Source: Sulfidibacter corallicola (GTDB lineage: Bacteria; Acidobacteriota; Holophagae; Acanthopleuribacterales; Acanthopleuribacteraceae). Taken from it: a DNA stretch of 64,000 nt. Position 1 is the stretch's first letter, and the number at the start of each line of letters is the position of its first letter. The notes under the pieces were generated by a model, which was given only the letters and a program-made list of their open reading frames with translations, did no database searches and was not told where the DNA came from. Both the position numbers and the translations under genes were made by a program. The stretch covers positions 4,117,001 to 4,181,000 of the forward strand of contig NZ_CP071793.1 of NCBI RefSeq assembly GCF_017498545.1, read 5' to 3'. Shown piece by piece: positions 36,395-44,749 of this stretch.

Positions 36395-38650
36395 ATGAGC
36401 CTGGCCCCGCTCAGAAAAGCGCGCTTGTGGGATTCCATGGCCCGCAAAGTCATTACACTCGGTGGCTTTTCCATCCTGCTCTGTCTCGCCTTGATCATGG
36501 GATTCCTGATCCTGGAAACCCTGCCGCTGCTGAAATCGGGCAGCTACGACCTGATTGGCCCCATTGCGGCACCGGGCAAATCATCGCCGACGGTGTACGT
36601 GGGCAGCGACCCCAACGGGCAACAGGCCTATTGGTTGGATCGCTCGGGGCACTTGAATGTCGGCAATCTCACAAGCCAGGGTGTCGCCGAAATCCATACC
36701 CGCATCTCCCTGAACCCCGCGACCGATTCCGTCGGCAAAGGCGAGGCGCCCGTTCCCCTGATGGAGGTCCGTCCGATTCAGCAGGATCTCTTTCTCCTGG
36801 TCTGGGGGGACGGCACCCTGACCTGCGAGCGGCTTCATTTCAAGCGCCCCGGTTCGGACGAGGTCATGGATCCGTCCTTCCAACGGGAACGCCAATTCGA
36901 ACTCGCGACGGACCTGGCCTGGCCGGATCACCACAACTGGGGGGTGGGCGGTTGGTTCGAGGATGCGTTGACCGCGGCGTTCCCCCTGGTCGAGGGTAGG
37001 ATCCTGCTCGGTCGTTGGCCGTTGTCCGCGCGTCAGGGGCCCAACGAACTCCCGCTTCACCGCCCCCCACCACTGAAACCGGAACGGGCCGAGGGCCACC
37101 TGGCGGTGCACCACCTCAACCGGCACGGCGAAGTTACGGCGCTGGCCGTCAGCCGCAACGGCGCGCGCCTCTATGTGGGTAGCGGCACCGGATGGCTCTC
37201 GGTCTGGGACCTGGAAGACCTGAACGCCCCACGCCTTCTGACGGAGGAGCAGGTGATTGCCGGTGGGGACGCGATCCAGGCCTTGGACCTCATCTTCGGC
37301 GATCTCTCGGTGATGATCGGCGATGCTTCGGGTGGGATATCCGTTTGGGGCTACGTACCGCAACGGCGCGGCGGCCTGGTCAATCTGCACAGCTTCGATT
37401 CCTTCGGGGAGCCCGTGGCGCGAATGACCGCATTTCCGTCCACCAAGCTGTTTCTGGCCCAAAGCGATCGGGGCGGAATGCGGCTGTTCCACTTGACCAG
37501 CGCAAAAACCCTCTTCGAAATGAACGCACCGGCGACCTTGACGGAGCTGTTCGCGGGTGCGGACGGCCACAGCCTGCAGGCCATGGACGAACAGGGCAGC
37601 TTTTGGTTCTGGCGCTTTTCCCTGGACCACCCCGAAATCACGTTTCGCACCCTTTGGCGGTCGGTCCTCTACGAGGGTTACCCCGAATCGGATTTCGTCT
37701 GGCAGTCCTCTTCGGCGGCCAACGACTTTCAGCCGAAAATGAGTTTGGTTCCCCTGCTGTTCGGCACGCTGAAAGGTGCCAGCTACGGGCTGTTGTTCGC
37801 GTTGCCGATCGCGGTCCTGACGGCGCTCTACGTGTCGCACCTGATGCACCCCAAGTGGCGCCAATTCATCCGTCCCGCCATCGAACTCATGGCGGCCCTG
37901 CCCACGGTGGTGATCGGATTCTTCGCATCGGTGTGGCTGGCCCCGCTGGTGGCCGACCACCTGATCGGTATGGGGCTGGTAGTTCTGGTGCTTCCCTGGC
38001 TGATCGGCTTGGGCATTCTACTCCTGCTTCGCTCCAAAAGAGGCGTGACCGGCCGCGAGTTTCTGTGGGGTATTCCCCTGTTCGGGATCTCGACCTGGCT
38101 GGCGTTCGCCCTCGGAACCCAGGTGGAGCGCATCTTTTTCGATTCGGAATTCAAACTTTGGTTGTTCGAACACTTTCGCATGATTCCCGATCAGCGCAAC
38201 AGTGTGTTGGTGGCCTTCGCCCTGGGATTCGCCACCATTCCGCTGGTGTTCTCGATCACCGAGGAAGCCCTTCGCAACGTTCCCCGATCGCTGACCGCGG
38301 CGGCCTTCGCCCTGGGCAGCAGCCGCTGGCAGACCTTGCGATACGTGGTTCTTCCGCAAGCCTTTCCGGGCATCCTCGCCGCCGCCCTGATCGGTTTCGG
38401 TCGAGCGATCGGCGAGACGATGATCTTTCTGATCGTCTCGGGCAATACACCCATACTGAGTGCGAGTATTTTCAATGGTATGCGTGCCCTGACCGCCAAC
38501 ATCGTCATCGAGATCCCGGAGGCGCCGGTCGGCAGCAGCCTGTATCGCGTCCTGTTCCTCTCGGCCTCGTTGCTATTGGCCATCACCTTCCTGGTGAACA
38601 CCTTGGCCGAGGTTGTCCGGGCCCGATTGTACAAGCGGTATGAACTCTGA
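36395..38650 (+). CDS. pstC: PstC-family phosphate permease with a large periplasmic insert
   Basis: A 751-residue inner-membrane permease. One membrane helix lies at about 22-45. A roughly 400-residue soluble insert follows with repeated beta-propeller-like strands (for example LAVSRNGARLYVGSGTGWLSVWDL in part, a WD40-type repeat). The membrane domain is at about 470-750 with the EAA-type loop in SITEEALRNVPRSLTAAAFALGSS in part, then ALIGFGRAIGETM. Long PstC forms with such an insert are known in Pseudomonas and related bacteria, compared with about 320 residues in E. coli. The ATG at 36395 follows GGGAGGAG. Coupled by position to pstA, 96 bases downstream. Confidence 0.93.
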   Translation: MSLAPLRKARLWDSMARKVITLGGFSILLCLALIMGFLILETLPLLKSGSYDLIGPIAAPGKSSPTVYVGSDPNGQQAYWLDRSGHLNVGNLTSQGVAEIHTRISLNPATDSVGKGEAPVPLMEVRPIQQDLFLLVWGDGTLTCERLHFKRPGSDEVMDPSFQRERQFELATDLAWPDHHNWGVGGWFEDALTAAFPLVEGRILLGRWPLSARQGPNELPLHRPPPLKPERAEGHLAVHHLNRHGEVTALAVSRNGARLYVGSGTGWLSVWDLEDLNAPRLLTEEQVIAGGDAIQALDLIFGDLSVMIGDASGGISVWGYVPQRRGGLVNLHSFDSFGEPVARMTAFPSTKLFLAQSDRGGMRLFHLTSAKTLFEMNAPATLTELFAGADGHSLQAMDEQGSFWFWRFSLDHPEITFRTLWRSVLYEGYPESDFVWQSSSAANDFQPKMSLVPLLFGTLKGASYGLLFALPIAVLTALYVSHLMHPKWRQFIRPAIELMAALPTVVIGFFASVWLAPLVADHLIGMGLVVLVLPWLIGLGILLLLRSKRGVTGREFLWGIPLFGISTWLAFALGTQVERIFFDSEFKLWLFEHFRMIPDQRNSVLVAFALGFATIPLVFSITEEALRNVPRSLTAAAFALGSSRWQTLRYVVLPQAFPGILAAALIGFGRAIGETMIFLIVSGNTPILSASIFNGMRALTANIVIEIPEAPVGSSLYRVLFLSASLLLAITFLVNTLAEVVRARLYKRYEL

Positions 38651-38746
38651 GGGCGATGCGGTTCCCGCAACCCGCCTCGTGTTCCGGCTCCATTGGATGC
38701 CGGCCTTCGATACCGCGCTCCTTTCATCCCCACCCTTTCGAAAGCC

Positions 38747-40435
38747 ATGACAGAGAAACCCACCATGATCGTCGAAAAACGCAGAACACCACGCGGACAT
38801 CGCAAGGCCGCCCAGGAGTCCGTGAGCAAGACGCTTCGCGCCCGACTTCCCGCCTTTCCCAAGCGGCCCAAGGTTCGCGGCGGCGATTTCCTGTTGTGGC
38901 TCTGCGCAGTCACCACCGGTGCGGTGCTGGTGCTCTACCTGATGCTGCTCGGCGTCATCGCGGTCAACGGGCTTCAGTCGCTGTGGCCGAAACGGGTGGT
39001 GACCATCGAGATGGAGGACGGCCGGCGGCTCATCGGCCAGCTCCAGGGTCACGACACGAAGCACGACCGCTACCGGCTCTATCGAGCCAACCGCGTGTTT
39101 CAAGGAGACGATTTCGTTTGGATCGAGGCCGACCAAATTGAAACCAAGGACTATCATCGCGACATCGTGCTGGTGGAGCGACGGGAAAACGGCAATCTGA
39201 TCGGCTACCTCCGCGCCATTCAACCGGGCAACCTGGTGAGCGACGAAGCCGCCCTCTGGCAGGAAGTCCAGAAACGACGGGCCCGCGTCATGGCCGAGGA
39301 AGCCCTGGCCGTGACGAAGCTGACCAAACGCATGGCGACCATCAACGGCCGCCTGGAAAAGCTGCGCCTGGAGCGACGGCGATACGAGGACGCGGGCCGC
39401 GAACCACCCGACAACCTGCTTCAGGACGAAACCCGGCTGCACGAGACCTATCTCGAATTGGATCGGCGTCACCTGCGCCTGATGGCCTCGATGCGGGGCC
39501 AGCTCGTGGTGCTGGAAGACGCGGCCGGAATCCGCCATCTGGTGCCTTTCAGCCAGATCGTGCGCGCCTATCGGCCCAACCGGCTCTCCACCTTCGATCG
39601 GCTCTCCATCTACGGCGACAAGCTGGTGGAGCTGTTCACCGAGGGGCCGCGCGAATCGAATACCGAGGGCGGCCTCTTCCCCGCCATTCTCGGCACCGTC
39701 ATGCTGGTCATGTTGATGAGCCTGTTCTGCGTCCCGCTCGGCGTGCTGGCCGCGGTCTACCTGCACGAATACGCCAGCGAAGGCTGGCTCATGACGGCCA
39801 TCCGCTTGGCGGTACACAACCTGGCCGGCGTACCGGGCATCGTCTACGGCATTTTCGGGCTCGGGTTTTTCGTGTACGGGCTGGGCGGTAGCCTGGACGA
39901 GCTGTTCTTTGCACACAAACTGCCCATTCCCACCTTCGGCACGGGTGGGATTCTCTGGGCCAGCCTGACCATGGCGATCTTGACCGTTCCCGTGGTGATC
40001 GTCAGCACCGAAGAAGGCCTGCGATCGGTCCCGAGGGTCGTACGCGAGGGCTCGATGTCGCTGGGTGCCACCCAGTTCCAAACCCTGGTTCGGGTCGTCC
40101 TGCCGATGGCTTCGCCAGGGATTCTGACCGGATTCATCCTGGCGATCATTCGCGCGGCGGGCGAGGTCGCCCCCCTGATGATCGTCGGTGTCGTCAAAAT
40201 GGCGCCGATGCTGCCCGTGAGCGACGAGTTCCCCTTCGTTCATTTGGAGCGCAAGTTCATGCATCTCGGATTCCACATCTACGATGCCGGATTTCAATCG
40301 CCCAACGTGGAGGCCGCACTTCCTATGGCCTACCTGACCACGACCCTGCTGGTGTTCCTCGTGCTGTGCATGAGCTTCGCGGCCATGGTGTTGAGAGCCC
40401 GCATTCGGGCACGCTACTCGGAGTTGTCGTTATGA
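38747..40435 (+). CDS. pstA: PstA-family phosphate permease with an extra N-terminal domain
   Basis: A 562-residue inner-membrane permease. A membrane helix at about 55-77 is followed by a soluble region to about 300 that includes a long charged coiled coil (VQKRRARVMAEEALAVTKLTKR in part) and an SM-like beta segment (VVTIEMEDGRRLIGQL). The PstA membrane domain follows with an EAA loop (STEEGLRSVPRVVREGSMSLG in part) and AIIRAAGEVAPLM. Large PstA forms pair with large PstC forms. Starts at 38693, 38747 and 38765 are possible; 38747 is preferred for its position after a weak GAAAG. Its stop overlaps the pstB start by 4 bases (ATGA). Confidence 0.92.
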   Translation: MTEKPTMIVEKRRTPRGHRKAAQESVSKTLRARLPAFPKRPKVRGGDFLLWLCAVTTGAVLVLYLMLLGVIAVNGLQSLWPKRVVTIEMEDGRRLIGQLQGHDTKHDRYRLYRANRVFQGDDFVWIEADQIETKDYHRDIVLVERRENGNLIGYLRAIQPGNLVSDEAALWQEVQKRRARVMAEEALAVTKLTKRMATINGRLEKLRLERRRYEDAGREPPDNLLQDETRLHETYLELDRRHLRLMASMRGQLVVLEDAAGIRHLVPFSQIVRAYRPNRLSTFDRLSIYGDKLVELFTEGPRESNTEGGLFPAILGTVMLVMLMSLFCVPLGVLAAVYLHEYASEGWLMTAIRLAVHNLAGVPGIVYGIFGLGFFVYGLGGSLDELFFAHKLPIPTFGTGGILWASLTMAILTVPVVIVSTEEGLRSVPRVVREGSMSLGATQFQTLVRVVLPMASPGILTGFILAIIRAAGEVAPLMIVGVVKMAPMLPVSDEFPFVHLERKFMHLGFHIYDAGFQSPNVEAALPMAYLTTTLLVFLVLCMSFAAMVLRARIRARYSELSL

Positions 40436-41235
40436 GTGAGAGATCATCCGCGAATACGGTCTTCCAATTGCCCGAAGGCATGCCCATCGCCTTCGAATTG
40501 AACAATCTGAATCTCCACTACGGCAGCAGTCACGTGCTCAAAAACATCAACATGAAGATACCCAAGCACCACGTCACCGCCCTGATCGGCCCCTCCGGTT
40601 GCGGCAAATCGGCGCTGTTGCGCTGCCTGAACCGCATGAACGACCTGATGGAGCGGGTCAAGACCCGAGGCTCCGTCAAACTGGAAGGCGAGGAAATCAA
40701 CCAGTCCTCCCACGACATCATTCGGCTGCGGAGAAGGGTCGGCATGGTGTTCCAAAAATCGAACCCCTTCCCGATGTCGGTGTTCGACAATGTGATCTAC
40801 GGGTTGAAAATCGCGGGCATCAAGGACCGCAAGGTGCTGCGCGATACCTGCGAGCGATGCCTGCGCGCCGCGGCCCTGTGGGACGAGGTCAAAGACCGGC
40901 TTCACGAGAGCGCGTTGGAGCTCTCGGGCGGCCAGATGCAACGGCTTTGTATCGCTCGGGCCATCGCCATCAATCCGGACGTGCTTCTCCTGGACGAGCC
41001 GTGCAGTGCCCTGGACCCCATCGCCACCGGCCGCATCGAACGCCTGATCCACGACCTCCGAGATCACTACACCCTGATACTCGTCACCCACAACATGCAG
41101 CAGGCCGCGCGATTGGCGGACTACACCGCCTTTCTCCTCAACGGGGAACTGGTCGAGTTCAACGAAACGTCGACCCTCTTCACCGTCCCGCTCGAGCGGC
41201 GAACGGAAGATTACATCACCGGTCGATTCGGCTGA
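40432..41235 (+). CDS. pstB: PstB phosphate-transport ATPase
   Basis: A 267-residue ABC ATPase that powers PstCA. Motifs are Walker A GPSGCGKSA, Q-loop VFQKSNPFP, signature LSGGQMQRLCIARA, Walker B VLLLDEPCSALDP and switch His in THNMQQA. The residue after GKS is Ala, where PstB usually has Thr, and the signature continues QM where QQ is usual. Neither change removes the catalytic Lys or Glu. The start overlaps the pstA stop by 4 bases, indicating translational coupling, and phoU follows after 47 bases. Confidence 0.96.
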   Translation: MSERSSANTVFQLPEGMPIAFELNNLNLHYGSSHVLKNINMKIPKHHVTALIGPSGCGKSALLRCLNRMNDLMERVKTRGSVKLEGEEINQSSHDIIRLRRRVGMVFQKSNPFPMSVFDNVIYGLKIAGIKDRKVLRDTCERCLRAAALWDEVKDRLHESALELSGGQMQRLCIARAIAINPDVLLLDEPCSALDPIATGRIERLIHDLRDHYTLILVTHNMQQAARLADYTAFLLNGELVEFNETSTLFTVPLERRTEDYITGRFG

Positions 41236-41282
41236 CGGCCGTTCATCGCACCACCTCCACATGACCGCCAAGGGAGCCCACC

Positions 41283-41969
41283 ATGAAACTCCACTTTCAC
41301 CGAGAAATCAGTCAACTCAATACGGAAATCGCCAAGCTCGGCGGCCTGGTCGAGGACGCCATCGGCAAGGCACTGGTCAGCTTGCGCGAGGGCAATCACA
41401 AACTGGCCGAAGAGGTGCTCGAGGGCGACGATTACATCGACCAACTGGAAGTGGAAATCGAAGAACACTGCCTCAAGATCCTGGCACTCTATCAACCGGT
41501 GGCGCGGGACCTGCGCTTCATCATCTCGGTCCTGAAGGTCAACAACGAATTGGAACACATGGGTGACTTCGCCCAGAGTATCGCCCAGAAGATCACCTAC
41601 GTTCCCAAGGCCGCCATCGAAAAATCGGGCATGAAGCTGTTGGAAATGGGCAGCGGTACCCAGAAGATGGTGGGCATGGCCCTGGACGCCCTGCTCAAGG
41701 AGGATGCCGAACGGGCCCTCGAGGTCATCGAGATGGACGACCACATCGATCAGCTCCACATCCAACACCATCGCCTGGTGGCCGACAGACTCAAGTACGC
41801 CAACCCACCCCTGAAGCTTCCCGACCTGGGCCTGCTCTCGGTTTCGCGCTCGCTCGAGCGAATCTCGGACAAGGCCACGTCGATTGCCCAGGACGTCATC
41901 TACTACGTGGAGGCCCGAATCATCCGCCACCAGAAGATGCGCGACTTGAAACCATTCTCGCCCAGATAA
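41283..41969 (+). CDS. phoU: PhoU phosphate-signalling protein
   Basis: A 228-residue all-helical protein made of two three-helix PhoU repeats. Metal-binding motifs of the ExxxD type are seen in both halves, with ELEHMGDFAQSIA in the first and SLERISDKATSIAQD in the second. PhoU restrains Pst uptake and the PhoR-PhoB response when phosphate is plentiful. It ends the pst operon; no phoB or phoR gene lies in the window. Confidence 0.96.
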   Translation: MKLHFHREISQLNTEIAKLGGLVEDAIGKALVSLREGNHKLAEEVLEGDDYIDQLEVEIEEHCLKILALYQPVARDLRFIISVLKVNNELEHMGDFAQSIAQKITYVPKAAIEKSGMKLLEMGSGTQKMVGMALDALLKEDAERALEVIEMDDHIDQLHIQHHRLVADRLKYANPPLKLPDLGLLSVSRSLERISDKATSIAQDVIYYVEARIIRHQKMRDLKPFSPR

Positions 41970-42273
41970 CGAAATGGCCAAACGCAATTCCCAAAAGAAG
42001 AAAGGTGACAAAACCGTCAAATCGCCAGAAAGTTCATGCTACACACGGGTTTTCCTTGATTTTTGATCGCCCGACGTCGTACTTTGGGATCAGTTTAATT
42101 TTTACAAAGACGTGACAAATATCCCCTTGAACGGTGACCTCTGTTATCAAATCTCCACCAAACAGTGGGCTGTTCTCAAAAGCTGATTCTCAAAAACCCA
42201 GATCCTGTGTTAGCCTGCTTCCTCGTCCAGTGCCATTGGCTGTGGACCTGTCATCTCAATTGGAGCATTCGGG
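41970..42273. other. 304-base region after phoU
   Basis: It is relatively AT-rich for this genome. No terminator hairpin with a T tract was found. A 30-codon open frame at 41974-42066 begins five bases after the phoU stop and is discussed among rejected items. No known RNA is recognised. Confidence 0.45.
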
Positions 42274-43047
42274 ATGTCCTTAAGCGTTCAGGTTCTCGCT
42301 TTTTTGTGGTTGGCCACCTACCCGCCAAATCACGGTCACCAGTGTCCTCAATCGGAATATCTGCAACCCAGCCTAGAGCAGGAAAAGCTTCTCTTCACGC
42401 TGGACATCAGCCAAAGAACACTCGGAAAATTGTCCCAGGATTTGGAGACGCTCCGCCAGACGCCCCACAATGCCGCGCTGAACGTGGAAGTCGGCCTGGA
42501 CTACCTCACGATCGCCAATTCCGAGAATTTCACCTTTTTGGCTCGGGCCGTGGAACATTTCGAAATCGCTCGATTGGAGCACCCCTCCGAAGCGACCCTG
42601 TTGATGTACCTCGGATTGGCGACCGGCTCGCAAGCTCTGGACATGGCGCCGTCGGTCATGAAGCGCCTCAAATTGGCACGACAGGGGTTCAAGTACATGG
42701 ACCAGGCCGTCGCCAAAGCGCCTAACTGCGTCTACCTGCGCATGTTGCGCGGTACGGCCCAGCTCCTGGCCCATCCCGTGCTTCGGCGTGCGGCGGCACT
42801 GAAAGAGGATGCGGATCGCGTCAAGGCATTCATGGGATCGCCGGAATTCGAACGGCTCCCGGATTTCCAAAAGGCCAAGTACCACCTTTTCCTCGGTAGT
42901 TTTCTGGGCCGCGACAAAAAGGAAGATGGCGAGGCACGCCAGCACTGGGAACAAGCCTTGTTGCTCGCGAAGGAATCCCACGTAGGCCGCGAAGCCGCTT
43001 CACGCCTGGCGGGCAGCCACGAATCGGTGGGTTACTCCGGCGATTGA
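42274..43047 (+). CDS. exported TPR-like protein of unknown function
   Basis: A 257-residue protein with a short N-terminal hydrophobic segment (VQVLAFLWLATYPP) that looks like a weak signal peptide. From residue 40 it is helical, with pairs of helices spaced like tetratricopeptide repeats: FLARAVEHFEIARLEHPSEATLL in part, then GFKYMDQAVAKAPNCVYLRML in part, and a C-terminal ARQHWEQALLLAKE. Such proteins act as scaffolds; no partner is evident. The last 16 bases overlap the convergent GNAT gene on the other strand. Confidence 0.72.
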   Translation: MSLSVQVLAFLWLATYPPNHGHQCPQSEYLQPSLEQEKLLFTLDISQRTLGKLSQDLETLRQTPHNAALNVEVGLDYLTIANSENFTFLARAVEHFEIARLEHPSEATLLMYLGLATGSQALDMAPSVMKRLKLARQGFKYMDQAVAKAPNCVYLRMLRGTAQLLAHPVLRRAAALKEDADRVKAFMGSPEFERLPDFQKAKYHLFLGSFLGRDKKEDGEARQHWEQALLLAKESHVGREAASRLAGSHESVGYSGD

Positions 43048-43511
43048 GCCACGCCCGCGGAGCGGGTCATGGTGATGTGGGGAATGCCGTCCTCGAGATA
43101 GGGTTCGCCCCGAGATTGAAAGCCCAGGTCGCTGTAGAATCCTTCCAGGTAGCATTGGCCCGATAGCTTCAGGTCCACACCGGGAAACCGGCGCTCGGAT
43201 TCGCGAATGGCCTCGCGCATCAATGCCTTCGCCAGGCCTTCACCCCGTCGTTCCGGTGCGATGACCACCCGTCCGATGGCGGCCTCGGGGTATTTGACTC
43301 CGGGAGGCATCAGGCGAAGGTAGGCCACGACCGTCTCACCGTCCCAACCACAAAGGTGGCAACTGTCGATGTCGAGGCCGTCCGCATCCAAATAGATGCA
43401 CTCCTGCTCCACGACGAACACGCGCTCTCGAAGCGAGATGATGCGATAGAGCTGGCGGGCGCTCAAGTCGTCCAATGCGTACCAGGCCCAGGCGATCGGT
43501 CGGCGATTCAC
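43032..43511 (-). CDS. GNAT-family N-acetyltransferase (ElaA-like)
   Basis: A 159-residue acetyltransferase. The ElaA-type start WYALDDLSARQLYRIISLRERVFVVEQ (in part) is followed by the acetyl-CoA site IGRVVIAPERRGEGLAKAL, containing the R/Q-x-x-G-x-G/A loop (RRGEGLA). A GTG at 43511 with AGGAGG upstream was chosen. It overlaps the truD stop by 4 bases (GTGA), so the two are translationally coupled. The acceptor substrate is unknown. Confidence 0.9.
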   Translation of the reverse strand: MNRRPIAWAWYALDDLSARQLYRIISLRERVFVVEQECIYLDADGLDIDSCHLCGWDGETVVAYLRLMPPGVKYPEAAIGRVVIAPERRGEGLAKALMREAIRESERRFPGVDLKLSGQCYLEGFYSDLGFQSRGEPYLEDGIPHITMTRSAGVAQSPE

Positions 43512-44536
43512 GATGCCTCCTCGGAGTGATCGAGCCGAGGTTCCGGGAGGAGAAAACGAGCTCGTTCGCTGTAGTCCGGCCAACATGCCAAACCCTGTTT
43601 CAATGGCTCCGGGGCAACGAGGTGGGTCAGCAACATCGTCGCATAGCTGCCGGAGGGCAGGCCGAATGCGAGCGTCACCCCCTGTTCCGTCGGTGTCGCC
43701 AAATACTCGGACGGTCGCACGAACAGCGGGCGGCGGGTGCCTTTGGCGGCCTTGCCCCAACGGCGAAACGCCTCGGCTTCCAAACCCATTTCCGCTAAAA
43801 AGGCCTGTTCCGACGCACGGAGCTTGACTTTATATCCGAAAAGCGGGCCGCTGGGCGAGATCTCTCCGATCTCGAAACGCCGGAGGATTTCCTCGTCCGG
43901 ATCGCTTTCGAAAAACTGCTTGCCGCCGACCCGCATCCACAATTCGTCCTCGGCCACCGAACGCCCGTACCCTTCCAAATGACGCAACAGCCAGAGATTG
44001 AAGAACCAGGACTGAATCACCGAAATGGTGTTGGGATTCTTGGATCGCGGCCCGCGCAACAGGTCTACGAAGTGATCGGTGTCCACCTGCTTCAAGGACT
44101 GACCGAAACGCTGGGGGCCGAACAAGTTGGGAAACGAGCCCTGGCGCTCCGTCAGGAAGACGGCCACACGCTGGGGCTCCTCGGCAGTCAACAACAGCTT
44201 GAAGTGGTTCCGCTTCACATGCCCGATGGAAAGGGCGTGCTCGTGGCGATGGGATTCGATCACCTCGAAACCGTCACCGGATTTCAGCGAACTCTTCTGC
44301 GCCGCCTCGGGCCACGAGAGCCACTGGGTGGCGGTGGCCAATTGGTCTTTTTGACCTGCATGGTGGATGTGGGCCAGGGGGACGCCGATCTGTTCGGAGA
44401 TCTTCCGCTTCAAGGCCCTGGTGGACATCGACCATTTGCGAATGCGGCAAAAAAGGTGGGAGCCCTGGCCCTGGGGCTCGTAAAACAGCTCCTCGTCCAC
44501 GAAGAAACTTTCGGGCGACTGTTGAAAAGAAAGCAA
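43508..44536 (-). CDS. truD: TruD tRNA pseudouridine(13) synthase
   Basis: A 342-residue RNA-modifying enzyme that makes pseudouridine at position 13 of tRNA-Glu. The catalytic Asp lies in HAGQKDQLATATQ, the counterpart of AGLKDRRAVT in E. coli, and the TruD-specific block NLFGPQRFGQ is intact, as is the inserted TRUD domain between them and the C-terminus. Length is within a few residues of the E. coli enzyme. The start is a TTG with AAGGA eight bases upstream. It is coupled to the GNAT gene. Confidence 0.94.
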   Translation of the reverse strand: MLSFQQSPESFFVDEELFYEPQGQGSHLFCRIRKWSMSTRALKRKISEQIGVPLAHIHHAGQKDQLATATQWLSWPEAAQKSSLKSGDGFEVIESHRHEHALSIGHVKRNHFKLLLTAEEPQRVAVFLTERQGSFPNLFGPQRFGQSLKQVDTDHFVDLLRGPRSKNPNTISVIQSWFFNLWLLRHLEGYGRSVAEDELWMRVGGKQFFESDPDEEILRRFEIGEISPSGPLFGYKVKLRASEQAFLAEMGLEAEAFRRWGKAAKGTRRPLFVRPSEYLATPTEQGVTLAFGLPSGSYATMLLTHLVAPEPLKQGLACWPDYSERARFLLPEPRLDHSEEAS

Positions 44537-44749
44537 TCAGTGAGTCCTTTGACGACAAATTCACGGAATCGGATCGCACGCGGACCCTTTCACGCACAGA
44601 AGATTCAACCCTCTTTACGCCCATCCGCGCAAGTCAAACTTCACCGCATGTCCATTCGATCGGTGGGGCGGCGGCACCAACCCGAAGTCCAAACAGGACG
44701 GCACCCGAAACCGAACCCCGGATTCGAAGACCTACTTGGTCCAACACCC

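Noticed and set aside
41974..42066. A 30-codon open frame starting five bases after phoU (basic, Lys-rich N-terminus)
   Set aside because: It has only a weak ribosome-binding site and no recognisable similarity; position alone is not enough to call a gene.
43032..43047. Possible frameshift because two genes overlap by 16 bases
   Set aside because: The genes are convergent and each has a normal C-terminus, so this is a simple tail-to-tail overlap.
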